This document shows, piece by piece, positions 44,688 to 56,239 of a stretch of DNA of 64,000 bases; the stretch's first letter is position 1, and every line of letters begins with the position of its first letter. Location: contig NC_135717.1 of assembly GCF_964656455.1 (NCBI RefSeq), forward strand, positions 148,442,308 through 148,506,307, written 5' to 3'. The translations under genes were made by a program, and so were the position numbers. The DNA is from Halichoerus grypus (lineage: Eukaryota > Chordata > Mammalia > Carnivora > Phocidae). The notes beneath the pieces are model-generated. The model had not been told where the DNA came from, did no database searches, and worked only from the letters and a program-made list of their open reading frames with translations.

Positions 44688-44880
44688 GGGCGCCTGGGTG
44701 GCTCAGTTGGTTAAGTGACTGGCTTCGGCTCAGGTCATGATCCTGGAGTCCCGGGATCAAGTCCTGCATTGGGCTCCCTGCTCAATGGGGAGTCTGCTTT
44801 ACCCTCTGACCATCTCCCCTCTCATGCTCTTTCTCACTCTCTCTCTCTAAAATAAATAAATAAAATCTTTAAAAAAAAAT
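44688..44880 (+). mobile_element. SINEC, sense
   Basis: GGGCGCCTGGGTGGCTCAGT head, GGGATCAAGTCC, CT tract, AATAAATAAATAAAATC tail and A9. Perfect 14-bp target duplication AAATGTAATTCATT (44674-44687 and 44881-44894), so probably a younger copy. Confidence 0.98.
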
Positions 44881-44894
44881 AAATGTAATTCATT

Positions 44895-45861
44895 TTATGA
44901 ATAGTTGCGCAGTATTCCATACAATATATATGCCATAATATTTTTCAAGCATCCTTGCATTGGTGAACATTCATGTTTTGCAATTGAAAAGAGAGGAAGG
45001 AAGAAAGAAAAAAAAAATAGTGCTTAAATATTTATACATATATTCTTATATGATCATTCTTTTGGGTGAAGTTCTTTTGGATAATTTCTTGATCTAATTG
45101 TAAGCTTATTTTAAATGTTTTTAGTTATTGCCTATATATTTCTATAAGGATTATACCAATTTCTTATAACCTTTTTACATAAGTAATAGTTCTGACATAA
45201 TACCATCTATATGGTTTAAAGAGACATGAAAAATAGATCAAGAAAAGCCAGTTTCTCTCCTATTAGAGTTTTTGAAAGAGAGACTAGAAGAAGATATAGT
45301 AGAACAAATAGTAAAAGATATAATAATGATTTCAAAGGAAAAAAAGTGATTGCTTAAAAGTGAAAACTAAAATTACATCAGACTTTTTGGCTGTAATGTA
45401 GGTTGCTAGCAAACAATGTTTCCAAGGTGCTAAAGGAAAATTATTTAGGTGCTGTACATAACTAAGCTTTCATTCTAATGTAAGAGTAAAAGTAAATTTT
45501 TCTTGCCCATTTCCTTGGGTGGATCAGGGCCTACCCTACTGCATGTGAGTAGAGAAAACACAAAAGGTAGAGGTAGGGATGCTTAACAGTAAGTGCTTGA
45601 GTGTTTCCTGCCCCCACTTCCCTTCCCATACTCCAAGAGCTAGATAATTACACTTGAGAAAGAGGGGTGGGGAAAAAAGCATTCTGGGCAGAAATGCTAG
45701 ATGGCTCCCTGAAGGGAAAGGCAGCTCAGTAGAGGGATGACAAAGTGGAAAGTTGAGCCCATATTTTAATGTCAGAGGCTGTCTCAACCTGAGGCCTGTT
45801 CTTACTCAGTCCAATAGGAAGTAAGATCTAGGTTTTTACTCTTTCATGAGAAATACTTTAC
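44895..45861. other. No gene or recognised repeat
   Basis: Unassigned; an 83-codon antisense frame at 45536-45787 has no recognisable domain. Confidence 0.45.
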
Positions 45862-46345
45862 CTACTCTATTAGTTATTTGTCACTACACAACAAATTACT
45901 CTAAAACTTAGGGCTTAAAACAATGAACTTCTATCATCTCACAACTTCTATGGGTCAGAAATCTGAGTGTGGCTTAGCTGGGTGCCTGGGCCTCAAGACC
46001 TGTCAAAAGGATGCAGTCAAGGTGCAGCAAAGGCCATGGTCTTATCTGAAACCTCAAATGGGGAAAGAGCTGCTTCCCAACTAACTTCTTTCATGTGTTT
46101 ATTAGCAGGACTTAGTTTCTCATTGGCCAGAGGCCTTCCTCACTTTCTTGCTATGTGGCCTCTCCACAGAGCAGCTCACCACTTGACAGGTAAGTTCTAT
46201 CAGAGTGAGCTAGTGAGAGCAAGAGAAAGTAGAATCCAGTCTTTTTCTAATCTAATATTTGAAGTGACATCCTATGGTATATTCTCATTAGAATCAAGTT
46301 TCTAGGTCCAGCCCACACTCAAGAAGAGGAGATTAAGCAAATGTA
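45862..46345 (+). repeat. Family X repeat, second copy
   Basis: ACTACACAACAAATTACTC, GGGCTTAAAACAATG, CTATGGGTCAGAAATCTGAG, GATGCAGTCAAGGTGCAGC and the end TCCAGCCCACACTCAAGAAG match the family order of 30890 and 48185. The 112-codon frame inside is incidental. Confidence 0.75.
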
Positions 46346-46861
46346 AGAATATAGAATGCAAGCATCACTGGCAGCTGTCCTTCAGACTCCTTATCCCTAT
46401 CGTATATAAGCACACAGGGAAAAATAAGGAGAATCTGAGGAGTGCAATAGAAAAAAAAATAATAAACTGAAGAGCTTATAATAGGGGAAAAAAAGGTACA
46501 TCAAAGAGAATAGCATTTTAAATAAGATTAATATTCCCAAAGAATATTACTGGTAATATGAAGTAGGATCCAAAAATTGATAAAAAGGACCAGCTGGGAG
46601 GTAGCATTTTGAAAAATGTAATTGTTGAAAGAATAGAATATGTAGGATGTATATCACAATGTATGTAGCTGAACAAAAATACATAGACTGCAAGAGTTGA
46701 TGGACGAAACTATCCAAATGTCATTCAAAAGTGACAGAAATGGAAACAATAACACTCAAGAGATTTTAAAAAACCCATACTTGAATAGTAGGAGTCACAG
46801 AGAAGAAGAAAAAGTATTGATAGAGGGGGATAAATATGTGAGGAAATAATGACTAAGAATA
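46346..46861. other. No gene; A-rich, possibly old L1
   Basis: A-rich sense-strand text compatible with a diverged L1, but without a diagnostic motif. Confidence 0.35.
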
Positions 46862-46877
46862 TACCTGGATTGTTTCT

Positions 46878-47061
46878 TTTATTAAAATTTATTTATTTAT
46901 TTTAGAGGGGAGGCAGAGAGAGAGAGAGAGAGAAAATCCCCAAGCATACTCCCCACTGAGGAGGGAGCGAGACACAGGGCTACATCCTAGGACCCTGAGA
47001 TCATGACCTGAGTCAAAACCAAAAATCGGACACTCACCTGACTGAGCCACCCAGGCGCCCC
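46878..47061 (-). mobile_element. SINEC, antisense, first of two at one target site
   Basis: TTATTTATTTATTTTAGAGG tail side, head GACTGAGCCACCCAGGCGCC. Flanked by TACCTGGATTGTTTCT (46862-46877) and TACCTGGATTGCTTCT (47062-47077). More diverged than its neighbour. Confidence 0.96.
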
Positions 47062-47077
47062 TACCTGGATTGCTTCT

Positions 47078-47271
47078 TTTTTTTTTTTAAGATTTTATTT
47101 ATTTGACAGAGAGAGACACAGTGAGAGAGGGAACACAAGCAGGGGGAATGGGAGAGGAAGAAGCAGGCTTCCTGCTGAGCAGGGAGCCCGATGTGGAACT
47201 TGATCCCAGGACCTTGGGACCATGACCTGAGCCGAAGGCAGACACTTAATGACTGAGCCACCCAGGCACCC
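47078..47271 (-). mobile_element. SINEC, antisense, second of two at one target site
   Basis: Poly(T), AAGATTTTATTTATTTGACAG, GAGCAGGGAGCCCGATGTGG and head GACTGAGCCACCCAGGCACC. Flanked by 47062-47077 and a third target copy ACCTGGATTGCTTCT (47272-47286). It matches the young SINEC text more closely than the SINE to its left. Confidence 0.97.
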
Positions 47272-47599
47272 ACCTGGATTGCTTCTAAAACTTAACCTGA
47301 AGTTTGTTTCTTCAGCTCTTACCATAAGTCAATAAGCCATTTAAAACTCTGTAATTAATACTTCCATGCTAAAACTAGCTATGGAGGATTTTGTTTTTTG
47401 TAATTGAATCCTGGCTAATATTGTGTTACTTCCCAGTAGAATATAAAATAATATATAACTTTAAAATCAGCAGAGGTAAAGTTAATCTATCCAATGGAAG
47501 TCAAAAAGGGAGAAAAGAAATGGAAGCAGAAAACACAAAATTGAGATGAAAGAAATATAGCAACTCAAAATAACATACATATAAATATAAACTTATGGT

Positions 47600-47970
47600 A
47601 TCACTATGAAGGGTTATGTAGCAGTATTAAGTGAAGCTAAATGTGCATATACCTTGTCATCTAGCAATCCCACTCCCTGGACTATAGCCCAGAGAAATTA
47701 GCACATTGTTTGACAGATAAGCAAATATAAGGATATGTATCACAGTATTGTTTGTGGTCCTAAAAAGATGAAAACATGTATCGTGGCTACAGCTTTAGTA
47801 TTTGGAAGCAAAGAACTAGATTTCCAAAGAGCGACATGGTTGGATCTAAAAAAGAGTAGAATTAAAAAAAAAAAGAACTAGATCTATATAATACAATCCT
47901 ATATCAATGCAAGTTAAAAAGAACTCATGGATAAACACAGACATATAAAACTGCATTATAAAGCAGTCAG
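47600..47970 (+). mobile_element. Old L1 ORF2/3' fragment, sense (tentative)
   Basis: TCTAGCAATCCCACTCCCTGG, CCCAGAGAAATTAGC and ATCACAGTATTGTTTGTGG resemble the L1 ORF2-end stretch AGCAATTCCACTCCTAGG .. TAGCAGCATTATT. Diverged. Confidence 0.45.
47822..47871 (+). mobile_element. 50-bp retroinsertion with 12-bp target duplication
   Basis: AAAGAACTAGAT at 47810-47821 and 47872-47883 brackets 50 bp ending GTAGAATTAAAAAAAAAA. Perfect 12-bp duplication plus an A tail indicates L1-type retrotransposition. The source of the non-tail part (AGCGACATGGTTGGATC) is not recognised. Confidence 0.7.
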
Positions 47971-48143
47971 AGGGATGCCTGGGTGGCTCAGGTCATGATC
48001 TCAGGGTCCTGAGATCAAGCCCAGCATTGGGCTCTGTGCTCAGTTTGGAATCTTCTTGGGATTCTCTTTTCCTCTCCCTCTGCCCCTCCTGCTCCTGCTC
48101 CCCCCTCCCCACAAAATAAATAAATGAATCTTAAAAAAAAATA
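47971..48143 (+). mobile_element. SINEC, sense, with deletion between A box and B box
   Basis: AGGGATGCCTGGGTGGCTCA is followed at once by GGTCATGATCTC. About 27 bp present in sister copies between these motifs is missing, with GGCTCA as the repeat shared by both ends of the gap. CT-rich body, AATAAATAAATGAATC tail. Target duplication around AAGCAGTCAGA and AATCAGTCAGA. Confidence 0.95.
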
Positions 48144-48184
48144 AATCAGTCAGAAATCATAAAGCAATAGTACTTGCACATTGC

Positions 48185-48720
48185 TATCATTATCTATTGC
48201 TAGGTAGCAAACTGCCCCACACTTAGTGACTTAAAACAATCATTTATTATTTCACAATTTTGTGGGTCAGGAATCCAGGTAGGACTCTACTGGACGATTC
48301 ACCTTTGCATGGCATTAACTGGGGTGACAACTGGTATTTAGTAGTAGAAGGGCTGGTTTGCAACATATAAGATGGTTTCATCATATGCCTGGTACGTTGG
48401 TAGAGATGGCTGGAATACTGGACTCAACTGGGACTGTCAATGCCTACATGTGGCTTCTCCAACATGGTGGACTCAGGGTAGGCAGACATTTTACATGGCA
48501 TCTCAGGGCTCCTGGAGAAGGAATTCTAAGAGGCAGGACACAGAAGCTGTTAGTTTCTTAAGGTCAGGGCTCTGAAAGTTGCACAGTGTCATTTTGCCAT
48601 ATTCTATTAGCCAAAGCATTCACAGATCCCACCAGATTCAAAATAAGGCATTTGAACTCATCTCTTAATGAAAGGAATGTCCAAGAATTTACAGCCTTAT
48701 TTAATCTGCCACTTATGAGT
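48185..48720 (+). repeat. Family X repeat, third copy
   Basis: TATCTATTGCTAGGTAGCAAAC, CACTTAGTGACTTAAAACAATC, TTATTATTTCACAATTTTGTGG and TTTGCCATATTCTATTAGCC, with an end near AGCCTTATTTAATCTGCC. Same order and strand as the copies at 30890 and 45862. Confidence 0.8.
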
Positions 48721-50579
48721 AGAGCTAAGACACACAGTATTGATTAAGCAAGAGAGAAGATCTATAACAAAAACTTTTACAGCCTATGTATTTTTCTATA
48801 GTTCATATATCTCCAGAGCCATATATTAGACCCAGTAGGGTAGAAGACAATAAGAATGGAGGGGAAAGTACTGAGGTTAGGGGACATCAGGGAAAATAGA
48901 ATAATATAAAGTGAGAGGAATTTTGTGTGTACCAATGATGATATGTGCCAGGGACTTCAGAGTGTCCATCAGTGGGGATGGTTAAAAGAGAAAAGGTATA
49001 GTAATTCCTTCCTTAAATCAAGTTAGAGGGCTATCTCTTTGGACTGTGCCACTCTAGCACTCACTAATTTAATTGCATTTAAAATAAGGTCCTTGTGAGT
49101 GTTTAAGTACTTAAATGTGTTACCAGATCTTAGTACCTTTGAGGAAAACATGCTCTATCATTTATATTCATGGTTTTTTTTTTCCTTTTGAAAACCCGAA
49201 TCACTTAGAAGACAGAGGAAGTTATGGGGGGCTGTATATATGTATGTGTGTGTGATGCGCATGTGTGATCTGGAACTGTTTTTATTATTCATTATTTCTT
49301 CCTTCTTAATTGTAGAGTTGGCATAAAAATCTGCCAAGATTTCTTCAGGGTGAGACTCTACCAGCTGTTGAAAGGCAAGAAAACCCTGCTATTTCTAATT
49401 TGAGTTTTACATAATGTTTTGTCATTTGGCTACTAAATTAAACTCCTTTCTTCCCTAGCTCTAATACTTATACTACAAAAATAAATTTTAAGGCTCCAAA
49501 TGTCAAATGTGATTTAGTTTATCAAACTAAATACTTTCATTTCTGTTGCTTACATAATTCTCATATCTAAGGAAAAGATCATAACTTAGTTTATAAATTT
49601 GAACATTTTAAATTAAAGATAGGTCATCTTTGAATCTGAACTTAAAAATCAACAACACCATAAGTGAACGTCTGGCCATAATTTGTTCATCAATAATTTA
49701 TCAGTTTTCAGTATTGCAGGCTCAGTCTCTTAAGCACTTGGAAATAAGGGAAATGAGATTGCCTGCTCAGAATCAAGCAGTATGGTCCACATTAGAGGAA
49801 TATGAAGAGGTACTTTAAGGAGGAAAAATGGCTTCTAGACCAGGAAAATTTGACTATCATCAGACCAAGGATATTAATCTAGTGAAAAGTCCACTAGTCA
49901 GATGAGAGAGCTGTGAAAGTGTGTAAAAAGAAAGTTCACAAAGGCACATCACACTGTGAAAAACACCAAAAGTAATAATGTCAATAAAAATCTTATGTAT
50001 TATTAACTAATAAAAATGGTGATTGTAAAGTCTAAGAATCTTAATCATATACCAAAGTAAAAAGCATAGAATCATAAATGTTCAGATTTGAGAAGGACTT
50101 CAGGGGCATCTGACCTACTTTCTCCCCACTTTTCTTTCAGAAACATCCAAGATAGCTTTGAATGTCTTCATTTTTGCTTTCTGACTATTAAGCTGCCCAC
50201 TCCCCTTTAGATTTAGAATGTCGATGTACCCATTGAATTTGTCAGTTCACTTCTGGTCCACTGTAATAGTAGTTCATATAAAACCAATATTTATTCACTG
50301 ATTAGATGAATTATTTTCTAAAATAAATGGAGAAATGGTTCATGTAAACAGACAGTGGCAGGTAGGGATTATTCTCAGACTCTTAGGTGGAATTTTGGAT
50401 TTGGATGGACATCTCAGGAAGAAGAGTGTATTCCTGGGTACTGAATCTCAGTTTTTCATTTCTCCTTCCCCCAGGCCATGTAGTGGTGGTAGCAACTTCA
50501 CACTAAGTGCAGGCAGGTACTAGTGCTGATGAAGAGTAAAATGTTCATCACACTAGAGGTTTTATCAGTCTACTCAACA
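48721..50579. other. No gene or recognised repeat
   Basis: Unassigned; short frames on the plus strand (62 codons at 49630 and 50335) show no domain. Confidence 0.45.
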
Positions 50580-50745
50580 TTTGTTTGCTATCAACTCTGT
50601 GAGGAACATGATGCTACTCATTCTTCATCACCATGTCATGCAATTTTCACAGCATGCCTTCAAAGTAGGTTTTATAACTAGACAACCTTGGAGATGTTGA
50701 GAACATTATCCATGATCAAAGTTTAGAGCTTGTATTGAACACAGG
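50580..50745 (-). mobile_element. MIR, antisense
   Basis: CAACTCTGTGAGGAACATG, ATGCAATTTTCACAGCATGCC and AAAGTAGGTTTTATAAC, then GATGTTGAGAACATTATCC: antisense MIR, diverged. Confidence 0.5.
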
Positions 50746-50929
50746 ACTCCAGATGTGGGGGCACACTGGCTGTCGTGACATTTTCTTACCCAGGCCCCTT
50801 TCACTGTTGCTTGGCTCTCCTCTTGTTGCCCACCTGCATGCCTCCTCCAGCAATCTCTTTGTTATTTTCTTCTTGTAAGGCCTATTACAGTTCATTTTAA
50901 TTAAAAAATATGTGCATTTATTATACATC

Positions 50930-51193
50930 CACTGTTGAAAAATGAGAAAATATAGATAAACAACAACAAAAATACTCCAAACAAAATAAAACCAACAAAA
51001 ATTGCTTGAACTATAGCTCTACTATCCAGAGAACAATTGTTCCATGGGGAACCATTGCAATAATGATACAACTTTATGCTTCTCTTATTCTGAACACATT
51101 AATAAATGGCATCATATTATAGTACTGTTTTATATCCTGCACTTCATCATCAGCATCTTTCCATTTCTGCAAGTAGGCATCTTCATCATTATG
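50930..51193 (-). mobile_element. Old L1-like fragment, antisense (tentative)
   Basis: TTTTATATCCTGCACTTCATC and CAGCATCTTTCCATTTCTGC resemble the antisense ancient-L1 text TTTTGTATCCTGCTTTTTTCAC .. AGCATTTTCCCATG. Confidence 0.45.
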
Positions 51194-51202
51194 TCTATTT
51201 GG

Positions 51203-51411
51203 TTTTTTTTTTTTTTTTAAAGATTTTATTTATTTATTTATTTGACAGAGAGAGAGATAGCAAGAGCAGGAACACAAGCAGGGGGAGTGTGAGAGGGAGA
51301 AGCAGGCTTCCCGCTGAGCAGGGAGCCCGATGTGGAGCTCGATCCCAGGACCCTGGGATCGTGACCTGAGCCGAAGGCAGACGCTTAACGACTGAGCCAC
51401 CCAGGCGCCCC
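51203..51411 (-). mobile_element. SINEC, antisense, young-looking
   Basis: Poly(T), AAAGATTTTATTTATTTATT, GAGCAGGGAGCCCGATGTGG and head GACTGAGCCACCCAGGCGCC. Target duplication TCTATTTGG (51194-51202 and 51412-51420). Retains several CpGs, suggesting recent insertion. Confidence 0.98.
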
Positions 51412-51767
51412 TCTATTTGGGTTTTTAGAAGCTGTTACATTAACTGAATTTTATATCAGGTGTCTCTTAATTCACTACTTTTAAAAAATATTTGTTTCTG
51501 AGTATAGAATATTTGCTTATTATTTAAAAATTAAATAATTATAGTAAACATATCATGTAGCAAGTGAAAGCCTGTCTTGCAATTGGTACATACAATTCTT
51601 TTTTTTCTTTTAAAATAGTTCTGTAATTTTTTGATGTTTCTCTTTGAAGATTTCTTTACAGCAATAGATACTCCAATAATTTGAAAGATTTGGATATGTA
51701 CACAAGGATAGAAAAAGTGTGCCTTGCTACTTATCTATCATAATTAGGGGAAATTTTCTTGCTCATG

Positions 51768-51813
51768 CTCTCTCTTTCTCTCTCTCAAATAAATAAATAA
51801 AATCTTTAAAAAA
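51768..51813 (+). mobile_element. 5'-truncated SINEC tail (46 bp)
   Basis: CTTGCTCATGCTCTCTCTTTC plus CTCAAATAAATAAATAAAATCTTTAAAAAA is exactly the SINEC 3' end with no head. Target duplication not evident. Confidence 0.8.
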
Positions 51814-54639
51814 TATATATAGCTCTGAATTTGGAAGTTAAATTTATTTTAAAAATATGAGTAAGCTACATATATACTTCAAATTTTCTAATACCCTCAT
51901 TAAAACAGAAAAAAGGTGAAAATAATTAATTGTAATAGTATATTTTATTTATGACCCACTATATCCAAAATATTATTATGTCAATATTTAATCAAATAAA
52001 AAATTAGCAAGATATTTTACATTCTTTTTTGTATTAAGTCTTCTAAATCTAGTGTATATTTTGCACTTAAGCTCATCTTACTTTGGACTTGACCACATTT
52101 TGAGTGTGCAGTAACTATATATGGCTAGTGTCTAGTATACTGAAAGGCATAGCTCTAGACATGAACAATGATGGTAATAGTAATTAGCCATATAGATTTA
52201 AAACTAAAGCACAGATTATGAATCTAAACTTTAAAAAAAAATCCAGGTAAAAACAATGATTTGCCCTGTATTTCTATGGGTTTACATTTATGAGTCAATT
52301 GGCTGCATCTAGAAATCCAAACTAAAGTCAAGCAAAATGGTAACTAATTAGCCTTAATGAAAAGCTAACCTCCATCATCACTTACTGGTTATGTTCAGTG
52401 ACAAGTACGTAGTAGATATTACATATGTTGTTGTTCTTTTATTTATTGGGATTATAAAACTTTGATCTTTTAACATTATGGTCTGAGTTACTCAGCTGGT
52501 CTTGGATACATTTCCCATAGTACACTGAAAGACGTTGCTTCGGCTGATTAATTATTCATATGAGATTACCATTTTTCTTAGGAAACCACAGGTTGGCAGT
52601 ATCTGTACAAAGATATGAGGCAGAAATAGAACAGGAAGCTTGGAGAATATGCCAGTATTCGGATTTCACTTAATTTTTATTTCATTGCCAAAAATCAGAG
52701 GACTGGAAATTTTTGTTAGAGTGTGGAAGTGAGCACTCAGCTTTATGAAGAGATTATAATTTCATTGATAGGATTTATAATTCTGTTACTGCTTATCGAC
52801 CCAAATGATAGGACATTTCTTTGGGCAAATTGGAGTGCCCTTAATTCACCTTTGTAACCTCTTTATATATTTGGGGATAACAGTAGCAATTAATATTAAT
52901 ATATAGCCATCTCCTTTCCTAAAAAAATAAAATAATAAACACAAATCTGACATATTAAAAAATGACCTGACTTCTATTAATGAAAATGGGAAAAAAAGGA
53001 AAGAAAAGAGACATACACAGTCACACATAGGGCAGAGTAAGCAATATGAGAAAGATACTCCAAAATATTCACTCCCTAAGAAATGCATATTCCCCAGAGA
53101 AGAGAAAAACCTGAATTCAGTTGAGAAGTATTTTTAATCAGACTATGGGAGAAGCCAGTGTTTTGATAATAAACAAGTCCACACATGACCCAGACTAAAT
53201 TGGTTGGCTTAATCAGTCCTTCATCACCTTAGATGACAAGTTTTTCTTTTTTTAATCTGCTGAAATATTTAATTGAAAAATATCTGAAATGAATGCTTTA
53301 TTGCATCTCTTCTTAAATCCAACAATCCTTTCAGAGACTTGAACTTACATAATCAACTTATTAAAATTTTGTTTCATGTTTGGTGAAATCAACATAGTAA
53401 AAGCACCAACATTAATAAGAGCATTTTCCTTAGTAGAGAAGTTCAGGCATATTTATTTACTATTTACCACACAGTTTCTCCATAACATTTCTCAGTTTAT
53501 TTAGCTCATTAAGAAAAAGATGATTTGATTTTTATCCTGCATACATTAAAATCGATTTTCCCACTTACTGCAGATGATGAAAAAAGATGTCTACTTGGTG
53601 GATGAAGGAGATGAATATTTCATTTCTACATTTTCTAGTTACAGCTTTATGATTAGAGAAAGAAAACACAAAACACTTCATCTTGCAGAGCTCAAAGGGA
53701 AAACAGCAGAACTCAAAAACAGAAAATAGGAATAGAAAAAATTTAGAACAAAGTGCTGAAATAAAAGGAATTTAGAAACTAATATAAATATTTAGAAATT
53801 ATTCCTAAGACAGTGCTTTTTGTGTATGCAAAGGAGATAAAGTTACATTTAGCAGTGTTTCAATTCTCTTTATTCCTCCTCTGTTCTATCATCTACTGCA
53901 CATACCAATGAGTATCCGCAGCTTGCAGAAAATCTTTTATGAATAGTTCTGCCAAAAATATTACTTCGAGTTGTACAAAATAAAAAATTTAAATTTGAAT
54001 ACACAGTTAGCTATCATTTTTAGAATTGTATTCTTTGAAACAACACTACCACTGCAAACTCAGGAAAAAAGGGATTCCAAGGTCAACTTTTTGGGAAATA
54101 CTACATATATTTCTCTCTTAGAGATTTACAGTGGGCTTTATCATTATTAAGGTTCTGATAAATCCTGCAGTATAAAGACTTTGCTAACTTAATATTTCCC
54201 AAATGTATTTAAATAGGAAGCCTTTTTAAAATTTGACATCTTGTAGAACAACTGTTTAAGGAAAAAAATATTTGGGAAAATACTACTGTAGACCCACAAT
54301 ATTTATATTGGTTACAGCTCCAGACCCTTGAGTATTTTCAAATTCATAAAACCCAGAAATTAAGAAATTAAGAAACAGATGTTTGGGAATTAGCTAGGCT
54401 AGCAAAGTAACTTGCTTATCAAAACTAACATCACAGCTCATGAGCTTTGAATTCATGCTAGATGCTTTTATTACAAGATCTTCATTTCTCCAGTTGCTTA
54501 TGTCTCCGAACAGCCATATGGTGCTAATGTCTTTATTCTCATTATAGTTGAATAAATCATGGGATTTTTTTTGTGCTCACTGATAAGTAGCTGGAAGTAT
54601 AAATAATAAATCTATGATGGCCAAAGATTAGAGATTCAG
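51814..54639. other. No gene; 2.8 kb of unrecognised DNA
   Basis: The longest stretch with no repeat I can identify. No exon supported; one 80-codon antisense frame at 52846-53088 is hydrophobic and domainless. It is a candidate for ordinary unique intergenic or intronic sequence. Confidence 0.5.
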
Positions 54640-54795
54640 CATAAATAGTTGTGTGGCCCAGTTATTTAATATCTCTGTACCTCCATTTCCACATCTATGA
54701 GTTGGGATAATAGTAGTGCCCACTGCATAGAGTTCTTATAAAAGCCAAATGAATTAATACTTGTTAAGTTCTTAGAACAGTGCCTGTAGTATTCA
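54640..54795 (+). mobile_element. MIR, sense
   Basis: TTGTGTGGCCCAGTTATTTAAT, CTCCATTTCCACATCTATGAG, GGGATAATAGTAGTGCCCACTG and TTAGAACAGTGCCTG. Confidence 0.9.
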
Positions 54796-55037
54796 AGGGT
54801 TGTTAAATTAAACACAAAATATTTTCTTCACCAATCATAGATTTGAATTTTGTGAACTGTGGACAGCAATTGTGTCTTTCCATGTGTGGTAGGAAAATAG
54901 AAGGAAGAGAAAAAGAAATAAACGAAATACCTGCTTCATTTACCACAGCCAATGCCTCAATTGCTTCAACATCCATAATTCTGAGAGTTCTTACATTTTC
55001 ATTATTTGCTGGGTTTGCTTTGTTTTAAACTAATATA
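54796..55037. other. Unassigned spacer
   Basis: Short 61-codon frame at 54843-55028 without domain; nothing else visible. Confidence 0.45.
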
Positions 55038-55256
55038 AAAACAAGAGAGGGAGACAAACCATAAGAGACTCTTAACTATAGGAAATAAACTGAGGGTTGC
55101 TGGAGGGGAGGGTGGTGGGGGGAATGGGGTAACTGGGTGATGGGCATTAAGGAGGGCACTTGAAGGAATGAGCATTGGGTGTTGTATGAGTCACTAAATT
55201 CTACCTCTGAAACTAAGAATACAGTATATGTTAATAAAAAAATAAAAATAAATAAA
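55038..55256 (+). mobile_element. L1 3'UTR fragment, sense
   Basis: GAGAGGGAGACAAACCATAA, AAACTGAGGGTTGCTGGAGG, TAACTGGGTGATGGGCATTA and TACAGTATATGTTAATAAA. Closely matches the 3'UTR of the L1 at 41843-42060 but lacks ATGCAACTGATGA-type sequence before GAGTCACTAAATTC (about 12 bp shorter). No clear target duplication. Confidence 0.93.
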
Positions 55257-55888
55257 TGTGGTCTTAGAACTATCATCGGAAAGTCAAGTTGAAATTCCTA
55301 TGAGCCACCTAGATGACTGGAATCAGAACCAGAATCTATGTGGCTGTGGCTCAGAAATGTGCATGTTTAACAGGTACTTTTGGTGATTCTCAAAAATACT
55401 AAAGTTTAAGAACCTCTAGCAGACACTGTTCAAACTCTGTAACTGCACAGAGCTCATTTTGGGTGGCTTCCTCTAGTCTGTTCAGGTTCACTCCACCAGT
55501 TTGCCCAAGTAACACAAACCTGAAAAACAGTGTCTTAACTAATTAAGGAGTTTTACCCTCTGGTAATAAGTCTGTGATAGGCAGTGGAGGATCAACAGAG
55601 TTTTTCTATCCAGCCTCAGGGTTGCAGGCTCCTAGCATCTTTCTGCTTTGCCATCCTTAGCATTTGCTTGTTGCCTTGTGGCACAGGGCATTGTTCTTCC
55701 TCTGAGCATCATTTTCACATTCCAGGCAGGAAGAACAGGAAGGGAAAAAGGCAAAGGCCCATCCCAGCTGAGCCTGCTCCCCTTTTAAGGAATTTATCTG
55801 GAAGTTTTCCTCCATAACAACCACTTTTAACTCCTTAGCAGGCCTGGGCTACATTCCCAGTCTTCATCTTTATTTGCAAGGAAGGCTA
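55257..55888. other. No gene or recognised repeat
   Basis: Unassigned; a 77-codon frame at 55584-55817 has no recognisable domain. Confidence 0.45.
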
Positions 55889-55905
55889 GGAAATATCATG
55901 TTTTT

Positions 55906-56111
55906 GTTTTTGTTTTTGTTTTAAAAGAATTTATTTATTATTTGACAGAGAGAGACACAGCGAGAGAGGGAACACAAGCAGGGGGAGTGGGAGAGGGAGA
56001 AGCAGGCTTCCCGCAGAGCAGGGAGCCCGATGCGAGGCTCAATCCCAGGACCCTGGGATCATGACCTGAGCCGAAGGCAGACGCTTAACGACTGAGCCAC
56101 CCAGGCACCCT
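55906..56111 (-). mobile_element. SINEC, antisense, young-looking
   Basis: Tail (TTTTTG)n and AAAGAATTTATTTATT, GAGCAGGGAGCCCGATGCGA, and head GACTGAGCCACCCAGGCACC. Target duplication GGAAATATCATGTTTT (from 55889) and GGAAATGTCATGTTTT (56112-56127), one mismatch. Confidence 0.98.
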
Positions 56112-56239
56112 GGAAATGTCATGTTTTAATGGGACATATTTTTATGCCCAACAAAATTGAAGTAGGCTCTTTGGCATACTCTATATTGCAGGCTTAATGA
56201 AATTATGTTTTCTCAGCCTCCACACTTCTGTGTGTACGG

